Positions 42,300 through 51,276 of a stretch of 64,000 bases of DNA are shown here, in pieces. The DNA is from DATBLE01 sp963808815 (GTDB lineage Bacteria > Actinomycetota > Thermoleophilia > Gaiellales > Gaiellaceae): NCBI GenBank assembly GCA_963808815.1, contig CAWEGI010000017.1:62001-126000 (forward strand). The letters are read 5' to 3'. Each line of letters starts with the position of its first letter. Positions within the stretch are counted from its first letter, which is position 1. The notes under the pieces are model-generated. The model ran no database searches. It was not told where the DNA came from and saw only the letters and a program-made list of their open reading frames with translations. The position numbers were made by a program, and so were the translations under genes.

Positions 42300-44242
42300 T
42301 CCTCGGTCGGTTCCGCCTCGGCCCGTGCCTTGATCTCCGAGACGACCGCCGGGTCGGCCAGCGTCGTCGTGTCACCCAGCGGCCGGTTCTCGGCGACGTC
42401 GCGCAGCAGTCTGCGCATGATCTTTCCCGAGCGCGTCTTCGGCAGCTCCGGCGTGAACACGAGGTTGGCCGGTTTCGCGATCGGCCCGATCACGTGCGCC
42501 ACATGGTCGCGGAGCTCGTCCATCATGTCGACCGACGCCTCCTGGCCGCCCTTCAGGGTGACGTACGCGACGATCGCCTGTCCGGTCAGTGCGTCGTTCC
42601 GGCCACACACTGCCGCTTCGGCCACAGCGGGGTGGTCGACCAGCGCCGACTCGACCTCGATGGTCGAGATCCGATGCCCCGACACGTTCATCACGTCGTC
42701 CACCCGCCCGAGGAGCCAGAAGTCGCCGTCGCGGTCGCGCCGCGCACCGTCCCCCGCGAAGTACATGCCCGGGAACCGCGACCAGTACGTCTCCGCGTAC
42801 CGGTCGGGATCCTTGTAGATGCCGCGCAGCATCGCCGGCCAGGGCTTGCGCAGGACCAGGTAGCCGCCGCCCCCGGGTCCGACCTCGCGGCCCGACTCGT
42901 CGACAACGGCGGCGTCGACTCCAGGGAAGGGCTTGGTCGCCGAGCCGGGCTTCAGGGTGGTCACGCCCGGCAACGGCGTGATCATCGCCATCCCCGTCTC
43001 CGTCTGCCACCACGTGTCGACAACCGGCGTCCGATCGCCGCCGATGTGCAGCCGGTACCAGATCCAGGCCTCCGGGTTGATCGGCTCGCCGACCGAGCCG
43101 AGCAGCCGCAACGACGAGAGGTCGTGCCGCTCGGCGTACTCCGTCCCCCACTTCATGTGCGCGCGGATCGCGGTCGGCGCCGTGTAGAGGATCGTCACGC
43201 CGTACCGTTCGACGATCGCCCACCACCGATCCTTGTCCGGGAAGTCGGGCGTGCCCTCATACAGGACTCCCGTCGTCCCGTGCGCCAGCGGCCCGTAGAC
43301 GATGTAGGAGTGGCCCGTGATCCAGCCGACGTCGGCCGCGCACCAGTAGACGTCGGCGTCCGGCTTCACGTCGTGGACGTAGTGGTGCGTCGAGACGGCG
43401 CCGACCAGATAGCCCGCGGTGGTGTGCGCGATCCCCTTGGGCTTGGCGGTCGTGCCGCTCGTGTACATGAGGAACAGGAGATCCTCCGAGTCCATCGGCT
43501 CGCACGGGCACGCCTGGTCTGAGACCGCGACCTCGTGCCACCAGACGTCGCGGCCCTCGGTCATCGGAACCTCTCCGCCCGTCCGGCGAAGCACCACGCA
43601 CGACCGGGCGCCGGGTACCTCGGCGAGAGCCTCGTCGGCGATCACCTTCAGCGGGACGGTCGTGCCGCGCCGCCACGCCTCGTCCTGCGTGATCAGCACC
43701 TCGCACTCCATATCGTTCATCCGCGCCGAGAGCGACTCGGCCGAGAAACCGCCGAAGACGACCGTGTGCGGCGCCCCGATCCGCGCGCACGCGAGCATCG
43801 CGATCGGCAGCTCCGGGACCATGCCCATGTAGATCGCCACCGGCGTGCCCTTCCGGACGCCCAGCTCCCGCAGCGCGTTCGCAAGCCGCGTGGTCTCCCG
43901 CAGGAGATCCGCGAACGTGACGATCCTCCGGTCGTCGTCAGGCTCGCCCTCCCAGTAGTACGCGACCTTCGAGCCGCGCCCGGCGTCGACATGGCGGTCG
44001 ACGCAGTTGAAGCACGCGTTCAGCTTCCCGCCGAGGTACCACTTCGCGTAGGGCAGCTCCCACTCGTAGAGCTCGGTGAACGGCTCGAACCAGGCGACCC
44101 GCTCGCGCCCCTCCCGCTCCCACAGCTCCTCGAACGAGAGCTCGTAGAGGTCGGGCTGGGCATTCGCCTGGGCCGCGAAGTCGTCGGGCGGCGGGTAACG
44201 GCGCTCTTCCGCGAGCAGGGTCTCGATCGCCGCGTCGCTCAA
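42296..44242 (-). CDS. acs: Acetyl-CoA synthetase
   Basis: This 648-residue enzyme activates acetate to acetyl-CoA through acetyl-AMP. All signatures are present: WYLGGKLNACFNCVDRH, the P-loop LMYTSGTTAKPKGIAHT, the CoA/acetate region WWQTETGMAMITPLPG, GRVDDVMNVSGHRI and the acetyl-regulated lysine in PKTRSGKIMRRLLRD, the usual site of Pat/CobB control. The start is TTG at 44242, seven bases after the stop of the M24 peptidase gene. A 146-aa hypothetical follows by GTGA overlap. It is a second, canonical synthetase besides the one at 27523. Confidence 0.95.
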   Translation of the reverse strand: MSDAAIETLLAEERRYPPPDDFAAQANAQPDLYELSFEELWEREGRERVAWFEPFTELYEWELPYAKWYLGGKLNACFNCVDRHVDAGRGSKVAYYWEGEPDDDRRIVTFADLLRETTRLANALRELGVRKGTPVAIYMGMVPELPIAMLACARIGAPHTVVFGGFSAESLSARMNDMECEVLITQDEAWRRGTTVPLKVIADEALAEVPGARSCVVLRRTGGEVPMTEGRDVWWHEVAVSDQACPCEPMDSEDLLFLMYTSGTTAKPKGIAHTTAGYLVGAVSTHHYVHDVKPDADVYWCAADVGWITGHSYIVYGPLAHGTTGVLYEGTPDFPDKDRWWAIVERYGVTILYTAPTAIRAHMKWGTEYAERHDLSSLRLLGSVGEPINPEAWIWYRLHIGGDRTPVVDTWWQTETGMAMITPLPGVTTLKPGSATKPFPGVDAAVVDESGREVGPGGGGYLVLRKPWPAMLRGIYKDPDRYAETYWSRFPGMYFAGDGARRDRDGDFWLLGRVDDVMNVSGHRISTIEVESALVDHPAVAEAAVCGRNDALTGQAIVAYVTLKGGQEASVDMMDELRDHVAHVIGPIAKPANLVFTPELPKTRSGKIMRRLLRDVAENRPLGDTTTLADPAVVSEIKARAEAEPTEE

Positions 44243-44249
44243 GGCTCGA

Positions 44250-45386
44250 TCACGGCTCGAGGTCGTACGGGTACTCGGTCAGGTTCTCCGCTCCGTCCTG
44301 GGTGACGAGCACGAGATCCTCGAGCCGGACGCCACCGTAGCCGTGTCGGTAGAGGCCCGGCTCGACGGTGACAACGTCGCCGGCGACCATCGCGCCGGGC
44401 GCACGGCCGAGTGAGGGCGCCTCGTGCACCTCGAGCCCCACTCCGTGCCCGAGCCCGTGGTAGAAGCCGTCCTCGAGCACCTCGCCCGGTCGCTTCGAGA
44501 GCTGCGTCGGCTGGCCGGCCTCGTGGAAGAGCTCGCAGACGAGCGTGAACACGTCTGCGCCCGGCACGCCGGCCCGGATGGCGGTCAACGACCTGTCGAG
44601 CGCCTCTTTGCAGAGCGTGTGGTAGCGCACGATCTCCTCCGGCGGCTCACCGACCACGTACGTCCGGGTCATGTCCGCGTAGCACGCTGTTTCGATGTCC
44701 CTCGGCCAGAGGTCGATCACGACCGGCTCGCCCGCGGCGATCGCCCCGGACCCCATGTCGTGCCCGACCGCGCTCTGGGCGCCGTGCGAGACGATGAACT
44801 CGTCGGCGACCATCCCGCGCGCAGTGAACGCCTCCAGGATCGCGCGCTTGATCCGCTCGGAGGTGAGCGGCTCGCCGTCCACGACCAGACCGGCGCCGTT
44901 GGGCTCGGCGCGCCGCAACAACGCGCGCGCCGCGTCCATCCCCGCCTCCGCTGCGCGCTGTGCCCGCCGGATGCCGGCCAACTCGGCCTCGCTCTTGACC
45001 CGGCGGCGGTCCTGGAAGAAGTCGAGCTCCGGGGTCAGCGCGACCCCGGCCGCGCGCAGCCGGTCGGCGAACTTGGTCGGGAACGTCCATGGCACCAGCG
45101 CCTCGATCACCCCGAGCGCTCCGCAGGCGTTGACCGCGACCTCGAGCAGCACCTCGTCGCGCGGCAACCCCTTCGCGATCAGGTCGTCATAGCCGAACTC
45201 TTCGTACGCGTGCGGCTCCGGTGCACCGGCGATCTCGAGGATGCGGGCGATCTCGAATGACGTCAGGACGACGTGGCGCTGCCCGTTGCGCTCGACGTAG
45301 AGGAACGGGTCGGGGATTCCGAGCGGCAGCTCATGCCTGAGCTCCGGCGAGCGGATGGTGTCGGCGTAGATGAGGACGTCCGGCAC
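44250..45386 (-). CDS. M24 family Xaa-Pro aminopeptidase-like protein
   Basis: A ~378-residue pita-bread-fold metallopeptidase. Metal ligands are visible: Asp in VVIDLWPRDIETACYADMTR (two Asp), His in FYHGLGHGVGLEVHEAPSLG, Glu in VVTVEPGLYRHGYGGVRLED. These enzymes release N-terminal residues next to proline. The N-terminal ~130 residues form the usual creatinase-like domain. The GTG at 45386 is preferred; the longer frame to 45506 is antisense to the next gene. It heads the operon with acs and the hypothetical gene. Divergent from the amidohydrolase, with ~35 bases between starts. Confidence 0.85.
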   Translation of the reverse strand: MPDVLIYADTIRSPELRHELPLGIPDPFLYVERNGQRHVVLTSFEIARILEIAGAPEPHAYEEFGYDDLIAKGLPRDEVLLEVAVNACGALGVIEALVPWTFPTKFADRLRAAGVALTPELDFFQDRRRVKSEAELAGIRRAQRAAEAGMDAARALLRRAEPNGAGLVVDGEPLTSERIKRAILEAFTARGMVADEFIVSHGAQSAVGHDMGSGAIAAGEPVVIDLWPRDIETACYADMTRTYVVGEPPEEIVRYHTLCKEALDRSLTAIRAGVPGADVFTLVCELFHEAGQPTQLSKRPGEVLEDGFYHGLGHGVGLEVHEAPSLGRAPGAMVAGDVVTVEPGLYRHGYGGVRLEDLVLVTQDGAENLTEYPYDLEP

Positions 45387-45420
45387 GGCATCGGGATCGT
45401 AAATGCCTAGACTCAGAGAC

Positions 45421-46576
45421 GTGGACGAAGCGGTCGTACGCGCGCAGCGGTTGATCGAGGAGTGGGACGCGGAGTTGCGCCGCGAGCTCCCGGAGGGGGC
45501 CGACATCTTCGACGCCCACCTTCACCTGGGCCACGACATCGACGGCATGGTCGGCGACTACGACGATCTCGCGCTCGTGATGGAGCGGTACGGGATCGCG
45601 CGCGCTTTCATGTTCTGCATGGACGAGCCCGATCGGCATCCGGCGTTCCGGGCTCCGAACGACCGGACGCTCGAGCACGCGGCCCGCAGCGAGGGACGAC
45701 TCATCCCGTTCGTCCGCCTCGACCTGGGCGAGCGCCCGATCGAGGAGGCCGAGCGCTGCCTCGATCTCGGCGCGAAAGGGATCAAGCTTCACCCCAGAGC
45801 GCAGAAGTTCCTGCTGAACGACGAGCGCCTCGCTCCGGTCTTCGCGATCGCGGCCGAACGGAAGGTGCCGATCCTGATCCACGGCGGGCGGGGCCTACCG
45901 CCGATCGCCGACGACCTCGCGCGGCTCGTCGACACCTATCCCGACGCCCAGCTGATCATCGCCCACGCCGGGATCGCCGACCTGGGCGCCTTGATGGGCC
46001 ACTTCGCAGGCAAGCCCGGCGTCTTCTTCGACACGTCCGCCTGGAGCCCGATCGACCTGCTCGACTTCTTCCGCCAGATCTCGCCGGAGCAGGTGCTGTA
46101 CGCATCGGACTACCCCTACGGCCAGCAGCCGTCATCGGTGCTGATCGCGCTCCGCACCGCACGGGTGGCCGGGCTGGACGACGCGCAGGTGCGCGGGATG
46201 CTCTCCGGCAATGCGACGTCGGATCGCGGAGGGACAGCCGCCGCTCGAGACGACGCCGGCGAGGGGGAGCGCCATCTTCAGCCAACCGATGGTGCTGGCG
46301 CGCATCCACCAGTACCTGTCGATGGCCAGCCCGCTGCTCTGGACGCGTCAGGCGGACACGGTCGGCGTTCTCGGCCTGGCCCTGAACGCGTGCGAGGAGA
46401 ACGGCCATCCCGGCTCGGATCTCGACCGCATCCGCGAGCTGCTGCTCTGCGCCCAGGACCTCTGGCGGGTCGCGCCGGAGATCGAGGACGAACGCGACCG
46501 GATGCGGGCGATCCGCGGCACCTTCCGGTTGATCCACCTCGCCGACATCCTCGCGGTCACGCCGGGCGTGGACTAG
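45421..46576 (+). CDS. Amidohydrolase family protein; one apparent frameshift
   Basis: A ~385-residue protein with the metal-dependent TIM-barrel hydrolase pattern: HxH in FDAHLHLGHD, GIKLHPRAQKF, VPILIHGGRGLPP, IIAHAGIADLG and the terminal Asp in LYASDYPYG. The frame breaks near 46212, after GMLSGNAT. The C-terminal ~115 residues (RIAEGQPPLETTPARG, then a helical stretch to PGVD) continue one base out. The core through the last metal ligand is intact, so even the truncated form could fold. GTG at 45421 is used; an ATG at 45403 is in frame. Substrate unknown. A strong terminator follows at 46585. Confidence 0.75.
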
Positions 46577-46584
46577 AACGGAAA

Positions 46585-46614
46585 CGACCGGGGGCTGCGG
46601 ACAGCCCCCGGTCG
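46585..46614. terminator. Bidirectional intrinsic terminator
   Basis: CGACCGGGGGCT (46585-46596) pairs with AGCCCCCGGTCG (46603-46614) around a 6-nt loop. It lies between the convergent amidohydrolase and LPFTG protein genes, so it probably ends both. The T-tract is weak. Confidence 0.75.
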
Positions 46615-46636
46615 GATTCCTCGGTGCCTGCGCTCG

Positions 46637-47116
46637 CTAGTGAGCGCTCGAACCGTGCCGCTTGGCCCGCGTCCTGAGGAGGACGCCGGAACCGATCAGC
46701 AGCAGGCCGATCGCCAGCGGGACCCACAGCGCGAGACCGGTGAACGGCAGCTGCGCGGAGGTGTTCGCCGGGGCGGCCGCCTTCGGAGCCACCGCCGTCG
46801 CCTCGGCCTTCACCGCGGCCTTCGCCTTCGTCACCTTCGGCGCGAACTGCGCCGTCTGCTTCGGCGTGTACGGCGCGTACTGCGCCGATGCGCTCGAGTT
46901 GTTCTGCTTGGCGGGCTTGCTCCCCGCCGCGTAGCCGATGCCGCCGAACGACGCCACGGCGACGATCATCAGCCCGCAGAGCGCCAGCGTCATCCCGATC
47001 CGCGTGCGGCGCACGCGCCCTCGCACGTCGCCTGCAAGCGACGTGACGAACTCGGCGCGCGGCCGGGAACGGCCCGCGTTGAGCTCACCCTCGAGGTCGA
47101 ATCTTTCGTTGCTCAT
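46637..47116 (-). CDS. LPFTG-anchored membrane protein, partner of ECF sigma factor
   Basis: A 159-residue protein with two parts. Residues ~1-40 are cytoplasmic and charged (NERFDLEGELNAGRSRPRAE, FVTSLAGDVRGRVRRT), followed by a membrane segment (MTLALCGLMIVAVASFGGIG). A ~55-residue Ala/Lys/Pro/Gln stretch and the sorting signal LPFTG (~122-126) then precede a hydrophobic helix and the basic end LRTRAKRHGSSAH. That is a sortase substrate signature, unusual in combination with a second internal helix. It is encoded 67 bases after an ECF sigma gene with a strong ribosome-binding site (GGGAGAGGGG), the typical position of an anti-sigma factor. No sortase is in the window. Confidence 0.7.
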   Translation of the reverse strand: MSNERFDLEGELNAGRSRPRAEFVTSLAGDVRGRVRRTRIGMTLALCGLMIVAVASFGGIGYAAGSKPAKQNNSSASAQYAPYTPKQTAQFAPKVTKAKAAVKAEATAVAPKAAAPANTSAQLPFTGLALWVPLAIGLLLIGSGVLLRTRAKRHGSSAH

Positions 47117-47183
47117 GAATTCCCCTCTCCCTACTCGAATTTTTCGCCTTACATAGATAAATACCGGCGTCAGGCCGCGATCC

Positions 47184-47705
47184 TTACACCCTGCCTGAAC
47201 CGAACAGCCCCGCCGCCTCCGCCTCCTCGGCCTCGAGGATGCGGCGGAGCCGCGCGAGCGCGCGGTGGAGCGCCACCTCGATCGCGTTCGTCTGCGCGTC
47301 CATCACCTGGGCGATCTGAGGCGCGGTCAACTCGCCGCCGTAGCGAAGTGCGATCAGCTCCTGGTCGCGCTCGCTCAGCTGCGCCAGCGCAGCGTCGAGC
47401 GTCATCCTGCGCACGGTGTCGTCCTCGACGCTCCCGCCCGCTGCGATCTCCTCCGGCTCCGCCTCGTCGCGCGGGCGCTTGGCGAGCGCGTCGTCGGCGC
47501 AGCGCCGGGCGATCCCGAGCAACCAGCCGAGCGGCTCACCTTTGGAGCGGTCGTAGCTCTTGCGGTAGCGAATCGCCCGTTCGAAGACCTCGCTCGTGAC
47601 GTCCTCTGCGTCGTGGCCGTCGCCGAGGCGGTACGCCGCGTACGCGTAGACGTGGCGGATCAGCTCCTCGGGATGGGCGAGCGGGTCTTTGTGAAAGCCC
47701 TTCAT
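47184..47705 (-). CDS. ECF-type RNA polymerase sigma factor
   Basis: A 173-residue sigma factor with regions 2 and 4 only. Region 2: LIRHVYAYAAYRLGDGHDAE, DVTSEVFERAIRYR and GWLLGIARRCADDAL. Region 4: LAQLSERDQELIALRYGGEL with the helix-turn-helix TAPQIAQVMDAQTNAIEVAL. ECF factors respond to envelope or other stresses, usually under an anti-sigma factor. Its ATG overlaps the stop of the O-antigen-ligase-like gene by one base (TGATG). The LPFTG protein follows it. It may therefore control surface glycan or cell-wall functions. Not the same factor as the SigR-like one at 52054. Confidence 0.85.
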   Translation of the reverse strand: MKGFHKDPLAHPEELIRHVYAYAAYRLGDGHDAEDVTSEVFERAIRYRKSYDRSKGEPLGWLLGIARRCADDALAKRPRDEAEPEEIAAGGSVEDDTVRRMTLDAALAQLSERDQELIALRYGGELTAPQIAQVMDAQTNAIEVALHRALARLRRILEAEEAEAAGLFGSGRV

Positions 47706-49609
47706 CAGCCCTGGAGCCGGGTGTCGCGGGGGTTGAGGCGGGATGCTTGGGCCAGCGCGCGCTGCCGCTCCACGCCGCGGCTCGCCAGGGCGAGCTCGTA
47801 CCAGAGCGTCCAGTCCCGGCGGTCCTTCTCGATCGCCCGCCGGAAGCTGACCCGCGCATCCGCGAGGTTCCCCGAGAGTGCCTGCGCCTCGCCGAGTCGC
47901 CGCCACGGCTCGGAGGACCAGGGCACGAAGGACATGGCGTCGTGAGCCTGCGACTCTGCCCGGGCATAGTGGCCGCCGTCGGCGGACTTCGAGCTCGCGG
48001 ACACCGCGCTGTTCCCGAGCAAGGCGATCAGCGCGAAGGCTATGAGACCCGCGACGGTCGCGACCCCGCCGATTCGCACGGCCGAGCGCAGCGCGCGTGG
48101 CTCGCGATCGCGCCGGCCCGCTGCGAGCAGGACGATCGCGCAGAACAGGCCTGTCAGGGTGACCGCCGGCATCTCCCAGTCCCAGTCGACTGCGGCATGC
48201 AGGAGGAACGCGACATACGCGCCACACGCCACCGCGACGAGCGGCGAGGATCGCGCCCGCCTGACGGCGAAGAGCGGCACCAACAGGGTCAGCAGGAGCA
48301 GGGCGAGCCCGACTGGGCCGACCTCCGCGAGCGTCTCGAGGTAGAGGTTGTGGGCGTCGTGCATGGTCCAGTCGACGCGGCGGTGCTGGAACCAGAACTG
48401 GGCGTAACTGCCGGCGCCGCCGCCGAGGACGGGGTGCGCCGTGACCTCCTGCCACGCGGTGTGCCAGTTTTCGGCCCGGCCGCTGCCCGAGAGGTCGAAC
48501 AGGCGACTGTTGAGATCGTCGCCGGTGGTACCGGTGACGTTGAAGGAGTCATAGGCCTTGCGTGCGAGCGTCGGCGGGAAGCCGTACCGGCCGAAGACGA
48601 CGATCAGGAACGCCACGAGCAGGAAGAGCAGGGTGCCGGCGTACACCCGCCGCACGCCGTACGACACCGAGATGGTGGACGCGAGCCAGTCGACGAGCAG
48701 GATCGTCAGCGAGGCGACGACGACCAGGCCGATCGCGATCACGGCGAGCCCGTGGCCGTCGCGGCTGGCGGCGCTGAGGGCGGCGCTCTGGTGCGTCAGC
48801 GCGGGAGAGGTCGAGGCGACCGCGACCGCGGTGATCGACCAGGGTGCGAGCACGAGCGCCGTGGTGATCAGCTGGAGCCGGCGCTTGTCGAGCGCGACCG
48901 CGACCGCGAGCCCGGCGAAGAGCGCGATCCAGCTGGCCCGGCTGTACGTGAAATAGAGCGCGAGCGCGAAGATCACGGTCGATCCCGCCGACAGGGAGCG
49001 GACGAGCGGCCCGCTTCGCGCTGCCAGCCCGAGGGCGAGGAGCCAGCCCATGGCGGCGAGGATCCCGAGCGCGTTCCAGTAGCCGAGCGGATCGGAGAGG
49101 CGGTAGCCCGAGATCGGGTCGAACGCGCCGAACTGGTCCGGGAAGAGGCGCGTCAGGAGGGCATACGTCGCGACGACCACCAGCGCACCCCAGAGCCCGA
49201 CGACGACCGACGCGACCGATCGTCGCCGTAGCAACAGGACGCCCGCGGCCGCGGCGGCGAGGTACACAAGCACCCGCTCGACCTCGAGGACGGTGTCGGG
49301 CACGACCGTCGTCCACAGCAGCGAGAGCGCGATCCAGCCGACCAGCCCGGCGAAACCGGCGAGAAAGACGGCGTCGAGGACGCCCAGCTCGGCCGACACG
49401 CCCACCGCGAGGGCAAGCGCCATGAGCGCGAGCAGTGCCAGGCTGCCCCAGCCCCAGGAAACCGGGAAGTACCCGCCGTTCGCGAAGCCGAACGCGCCGA
49501 CCGCGAGGCAGGCGGCGATACCGAGGGGCACGCCTGCGTACGTCAGCGAACGAGCGAGCGGGGCCCGGACCGCGGGCACCCGCGGCCGAGCAGCCGTGAC
49601 ATCGACCAT
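47705..49609 (-). CDS. O-antigen ligase-like membrane protein with TPR tail
   Basis: A 634-residue protein with 11-12 hydrophobic segments, the Wzy/WaaL-type large loop (SGSGRAENWHTAWQEVTAHP with VLGGGAGSYAQFWFQ, and DAHNLYLETLAEVGPVGLAL), and a C-terminal ~110-residue soluble tail of TPR type (LGEAQALSGNLADARVSFRR). Such proteins ligate or polymerise lipid-linked glycans on the outside of the membrane. The ATG at 49609 (MVDVTAARPRV) is preferred to GTG 49618; the longer frame to 49777 is antisense to a promoter region. It is co-transcribed with the ECF sigma factor. Confidence 0.8.
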   Translation of the reverse strand: MVDVTAARPRVPAVRAPLARSLTYAGVPLGIAACLAVGAFGFANGGYFPVSWGWGSLALLALMALALAVGVSAELGVLDAVFLAGFAGLVGWIALSLLWTTVVPDTVLEVERVLVYLAAAAAGVLLLRRRSVASVVVGLWGALVVVATYALLTRLFPDQFGAFDPISGYRLSDPLGYWNALGILAAMGWLLALGLAARSGPLVRSLSAGSTVIFALALYFTYSRASWIALFAGLAVAVALDKRRLQLITTALVLAPWSITAVAVASTSPALTHQSAALSAASRDGHGLAVIAIGLVVVASLTILLVDWLASTISVSYGVRRVYAGTLLFLLVAFLIVVFGRYGFPPTLARKAYDSFNVTGTTGDDLNSRLFDLSGSGRAENWHTAWQEVTAHPVLGGGAGSYAQFWFQHRRVDWTMHDAHNLYLETLAEVGPVGLALLLLTLLVPLFAVRRARSSPLVAVACGAYVAFLLHAAVDWDWEMPAVTLTGLFCAIVLLAAGRRDREPRALRSAVRIGGVATVAGLIAFALIALLGNSAVSASSKSADGGHYARAESQAHDAMSFVPWSSEPWRRLGEAQALSGNLADARVSFRRAIEKDRRDWTLWYELALASRGVERQRALAQASRLNPRDTRLQG

Positions 49610-49789
49610 CTCTGTCACAGGGTAGGGGAATCCGCCGGAAGCACAATCGCCGCTCGAGGTGGGCCATCGACGGTTGTCATGCGTGGCGACCGGGTATCCG
49701 ATTAAGATGCCGCATCCCCATCGTCCAGTCGTTGCCCCCGGGGAGGGGCAGGCACAGCAGTATCGAAGTTTCACCACGGACTTGCCGAC

Positions 49790-50380
49790 GTGGCCAAGCT
49801 GCCGATACCCACATCGTTGATTCGACGGACGCCCGTGGTTGCGGTCGCGATGATGCTCGTCGCGGCAGCCTTCGGCGCGAGCGCCGCCGACGCGGGAGAC
49901 GCTTCCGGGTGGCAGACCGCGGCGACCAGAGCGGAACGGGTGACGGTTCTCCCCCGGCTCGAGGCAGGCCTGCTGGCCCAGATCAACGAGTTCCGCCGTT
50001 CGGCAGGACTCCTGCCCCTACGCGCCAGTTCGGCGCTCTCGGCGGCGGCGCACGAGCAATCCCTTTCGATGGCCGAGCACGGGTTCTTCGGGCACGAATC
50101 GTTCAGCGGCGCGCCGTTCTGGAAGCGCGTGGAAACCAGGTATCCGAAGCCGCCAGACGGCTCATGGCGCGTCGGAGAGAACCTGGTGTGGAGCTCGCCC
50201 CGGCTGAGCGCACGACGTGCGCTCGAGCTGTGGCTGAACAGCCCGCCACACCGGCAGAACCTGCTCACTGCTGTCTGGCGCGAGGTCGGGATCGCGGCGG
50301 TGCACGCGTCGTCGGCGCCAGGCGTCTACGGGGGAAACGACGTCACCATCCTGACCGCGGACTTCGGCGTCCGCCACTAG
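49790..50380 (+). CDS. Secreted CAP-domain (SCP-like) protein
   Basis: A 196-residue protein with a signal peptide (RRTPVVAVAMMLVAAAFGAS, cleaved after ADA) and a CAP superfamily domain of about 130 residues. The CAP signatures are LLAQINEFRRSAGLLPLRAS, LSAAAHEQSLSMAEHGFFGH and VGENLVWSSPRLSARRALEL with WLNSPPHRQNLL. Bacterial CAP proteins are secreted and of largely unknown activity, often linked to envelope or sporulation. GTG at 49790. A small GC hairpin (TGCCCC/GGGGCA, ~49733-49751) precedes it but no known riboswitch was recognised. It converges on the G1 peptidase gene, eight bases away. Confidence 0.82.
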   Translation: MAKLPIPTSLIRRTPVVAVAMMLVAAAFGASAADAGDASGWQTAATRAERVTVLPRLEAGLLAQINEFRRSAGLLPLRASSALSAAAHEQSLSMAEHGFFGHESFSGAPFWKRVETRYPKPPDGSWRVGENLVWSSPRLSARRALELWLNSPPHRQNLLTAVWREVGIAAVHASSAPGVYGGNDVTILTADFGVRH

Positions 50381-50387
50381 CGTTTCC

Positions 50388-51221
50388 CTAGCCAGACGCG
50401 GGATGCCAGGCAACGGCGAAGCCGCGCCCGTCGGCCGACAACGGTCCCGGCAAGGCGCCGGAGCCCGGAGACGACAGCATGCCGGTGAATCTCGGGTCGC
50501 CGCCGTCGGGGCCGAGCTCGGCCAGATCGATCGGCGTCGCCTGCCAGGCCGGGTCGGTGATCGTCCCGGCGTGGCCGTCGGCGGTCGCGGCAGCTCGGGT
50601 GAACGAGACCGAGCCGAAGTTCGCAAGCGGCAGCGTTCGGCAACCGCCCGGCGACAAGCACGAAGACGGTGCCTCGGCGATCCACTCTGCAGAGGTCAGG
50701 TCGGGCTGCGCCACGGTCACGCGACGGGTGACGCGCACGCGGCGCGTCGTGTTCGTCAGCTGGAGCGTCACCTGTGTGCCCTGGACGAGAACGGCTGCGG
50801 TGAGCCGGTCGCCGGGCGCGATCTTCATCGCGATCGGGATCGACGGCGCCGGGACGATCTCGTACCACGCCGCGTAAACGGGACGACCACGCGAGTCGCA
50901 GTTGGACTCTGTGCCGATCTGCTCGAGCGCCTGGGCGTCGGTCGAGAAGCCGCCGAGCCCGACCCAGAAGGCGGAGTACGAGGGCTGCCCGGCCGTGCAG
51001 GTCACCTTCGGCTGCACCCAGGAGCCGACCACGTTCGAGTAGGACGTCGCTGTGCCGGACGCGTTCGTTCCCGTCAGCGCGTACCCGGCCCAGTTCGACG
51101 ACACCTGGCCCTCGCCGACGGTGCGCGGGGCGAAGACGCGATTTGGCGCCGCGTCGGCCGCGGGCCCGCCGAATGCGAGTACCGACAGCGACATGAGCCC
51201 TACGGCGAGACGAAGCACCAC
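50388..51221 (-). CDS. G1 family (eqolisin-type) glutamic peptidase homologue
   Basis: A 277-residue secreted protein with a signal peptide (GLMSLSVLAFGGPAADA). The mature part shows the G1 fold: SSNWAGYALTG, YSNVVGSWVQPKVTC with the catalytic Gln after the tryptophan, SAFWVGLGGFST, VYAAWYEIVPAPSIPI and TSAEWIAEAPSS with the catalytic Glu. Eqolisins are acid proteases; bacterial members occur in actinobacteria. Both catalytic residues are present. The start is GTG at 51221. The end (GFAVAWHPASG) is typical of this group. Confidence 0.82.
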   Translation of the reverse strand: MVLRLAVGLMSLSVLAFGGPAADAAPNRVFAPRTVGEGQVSSNWAGYALTGTNASGTATSYSNVVGSWVQPKVTCTAGQPSYSAFWVGLGGFSTDAQALEQIGTESNCDSRGRPVYAAWYEIVPAPSIPIAMKIAPGDRLTAAVLVQGTQVTLQLTNTTRRVRVTRRVTVAQPDLTSAEWIAEAPSSCLSPGGCRTLPLANFGSVSFTRAAATADGHAGTITDPAWQATPIDLAELGPDGGDPRFTGMLSSPGSGALPGPLSADGRGFAVAWHPASG

Positions 51222-51276
51222 GGGACGGTAGCCAGCGTTCCTGAGAGCCCGATGAGAGCATGCAGTCGTCCGTAGG

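Noticed and set aside
49733..49751. Possible riboswitch (c-di-AMP type) before the secreted CAP protein
   Set aside because: Only a short TGCCCC/GGGGCA hairpin is present; the conserved ydaO-type sequence blocks are absent.
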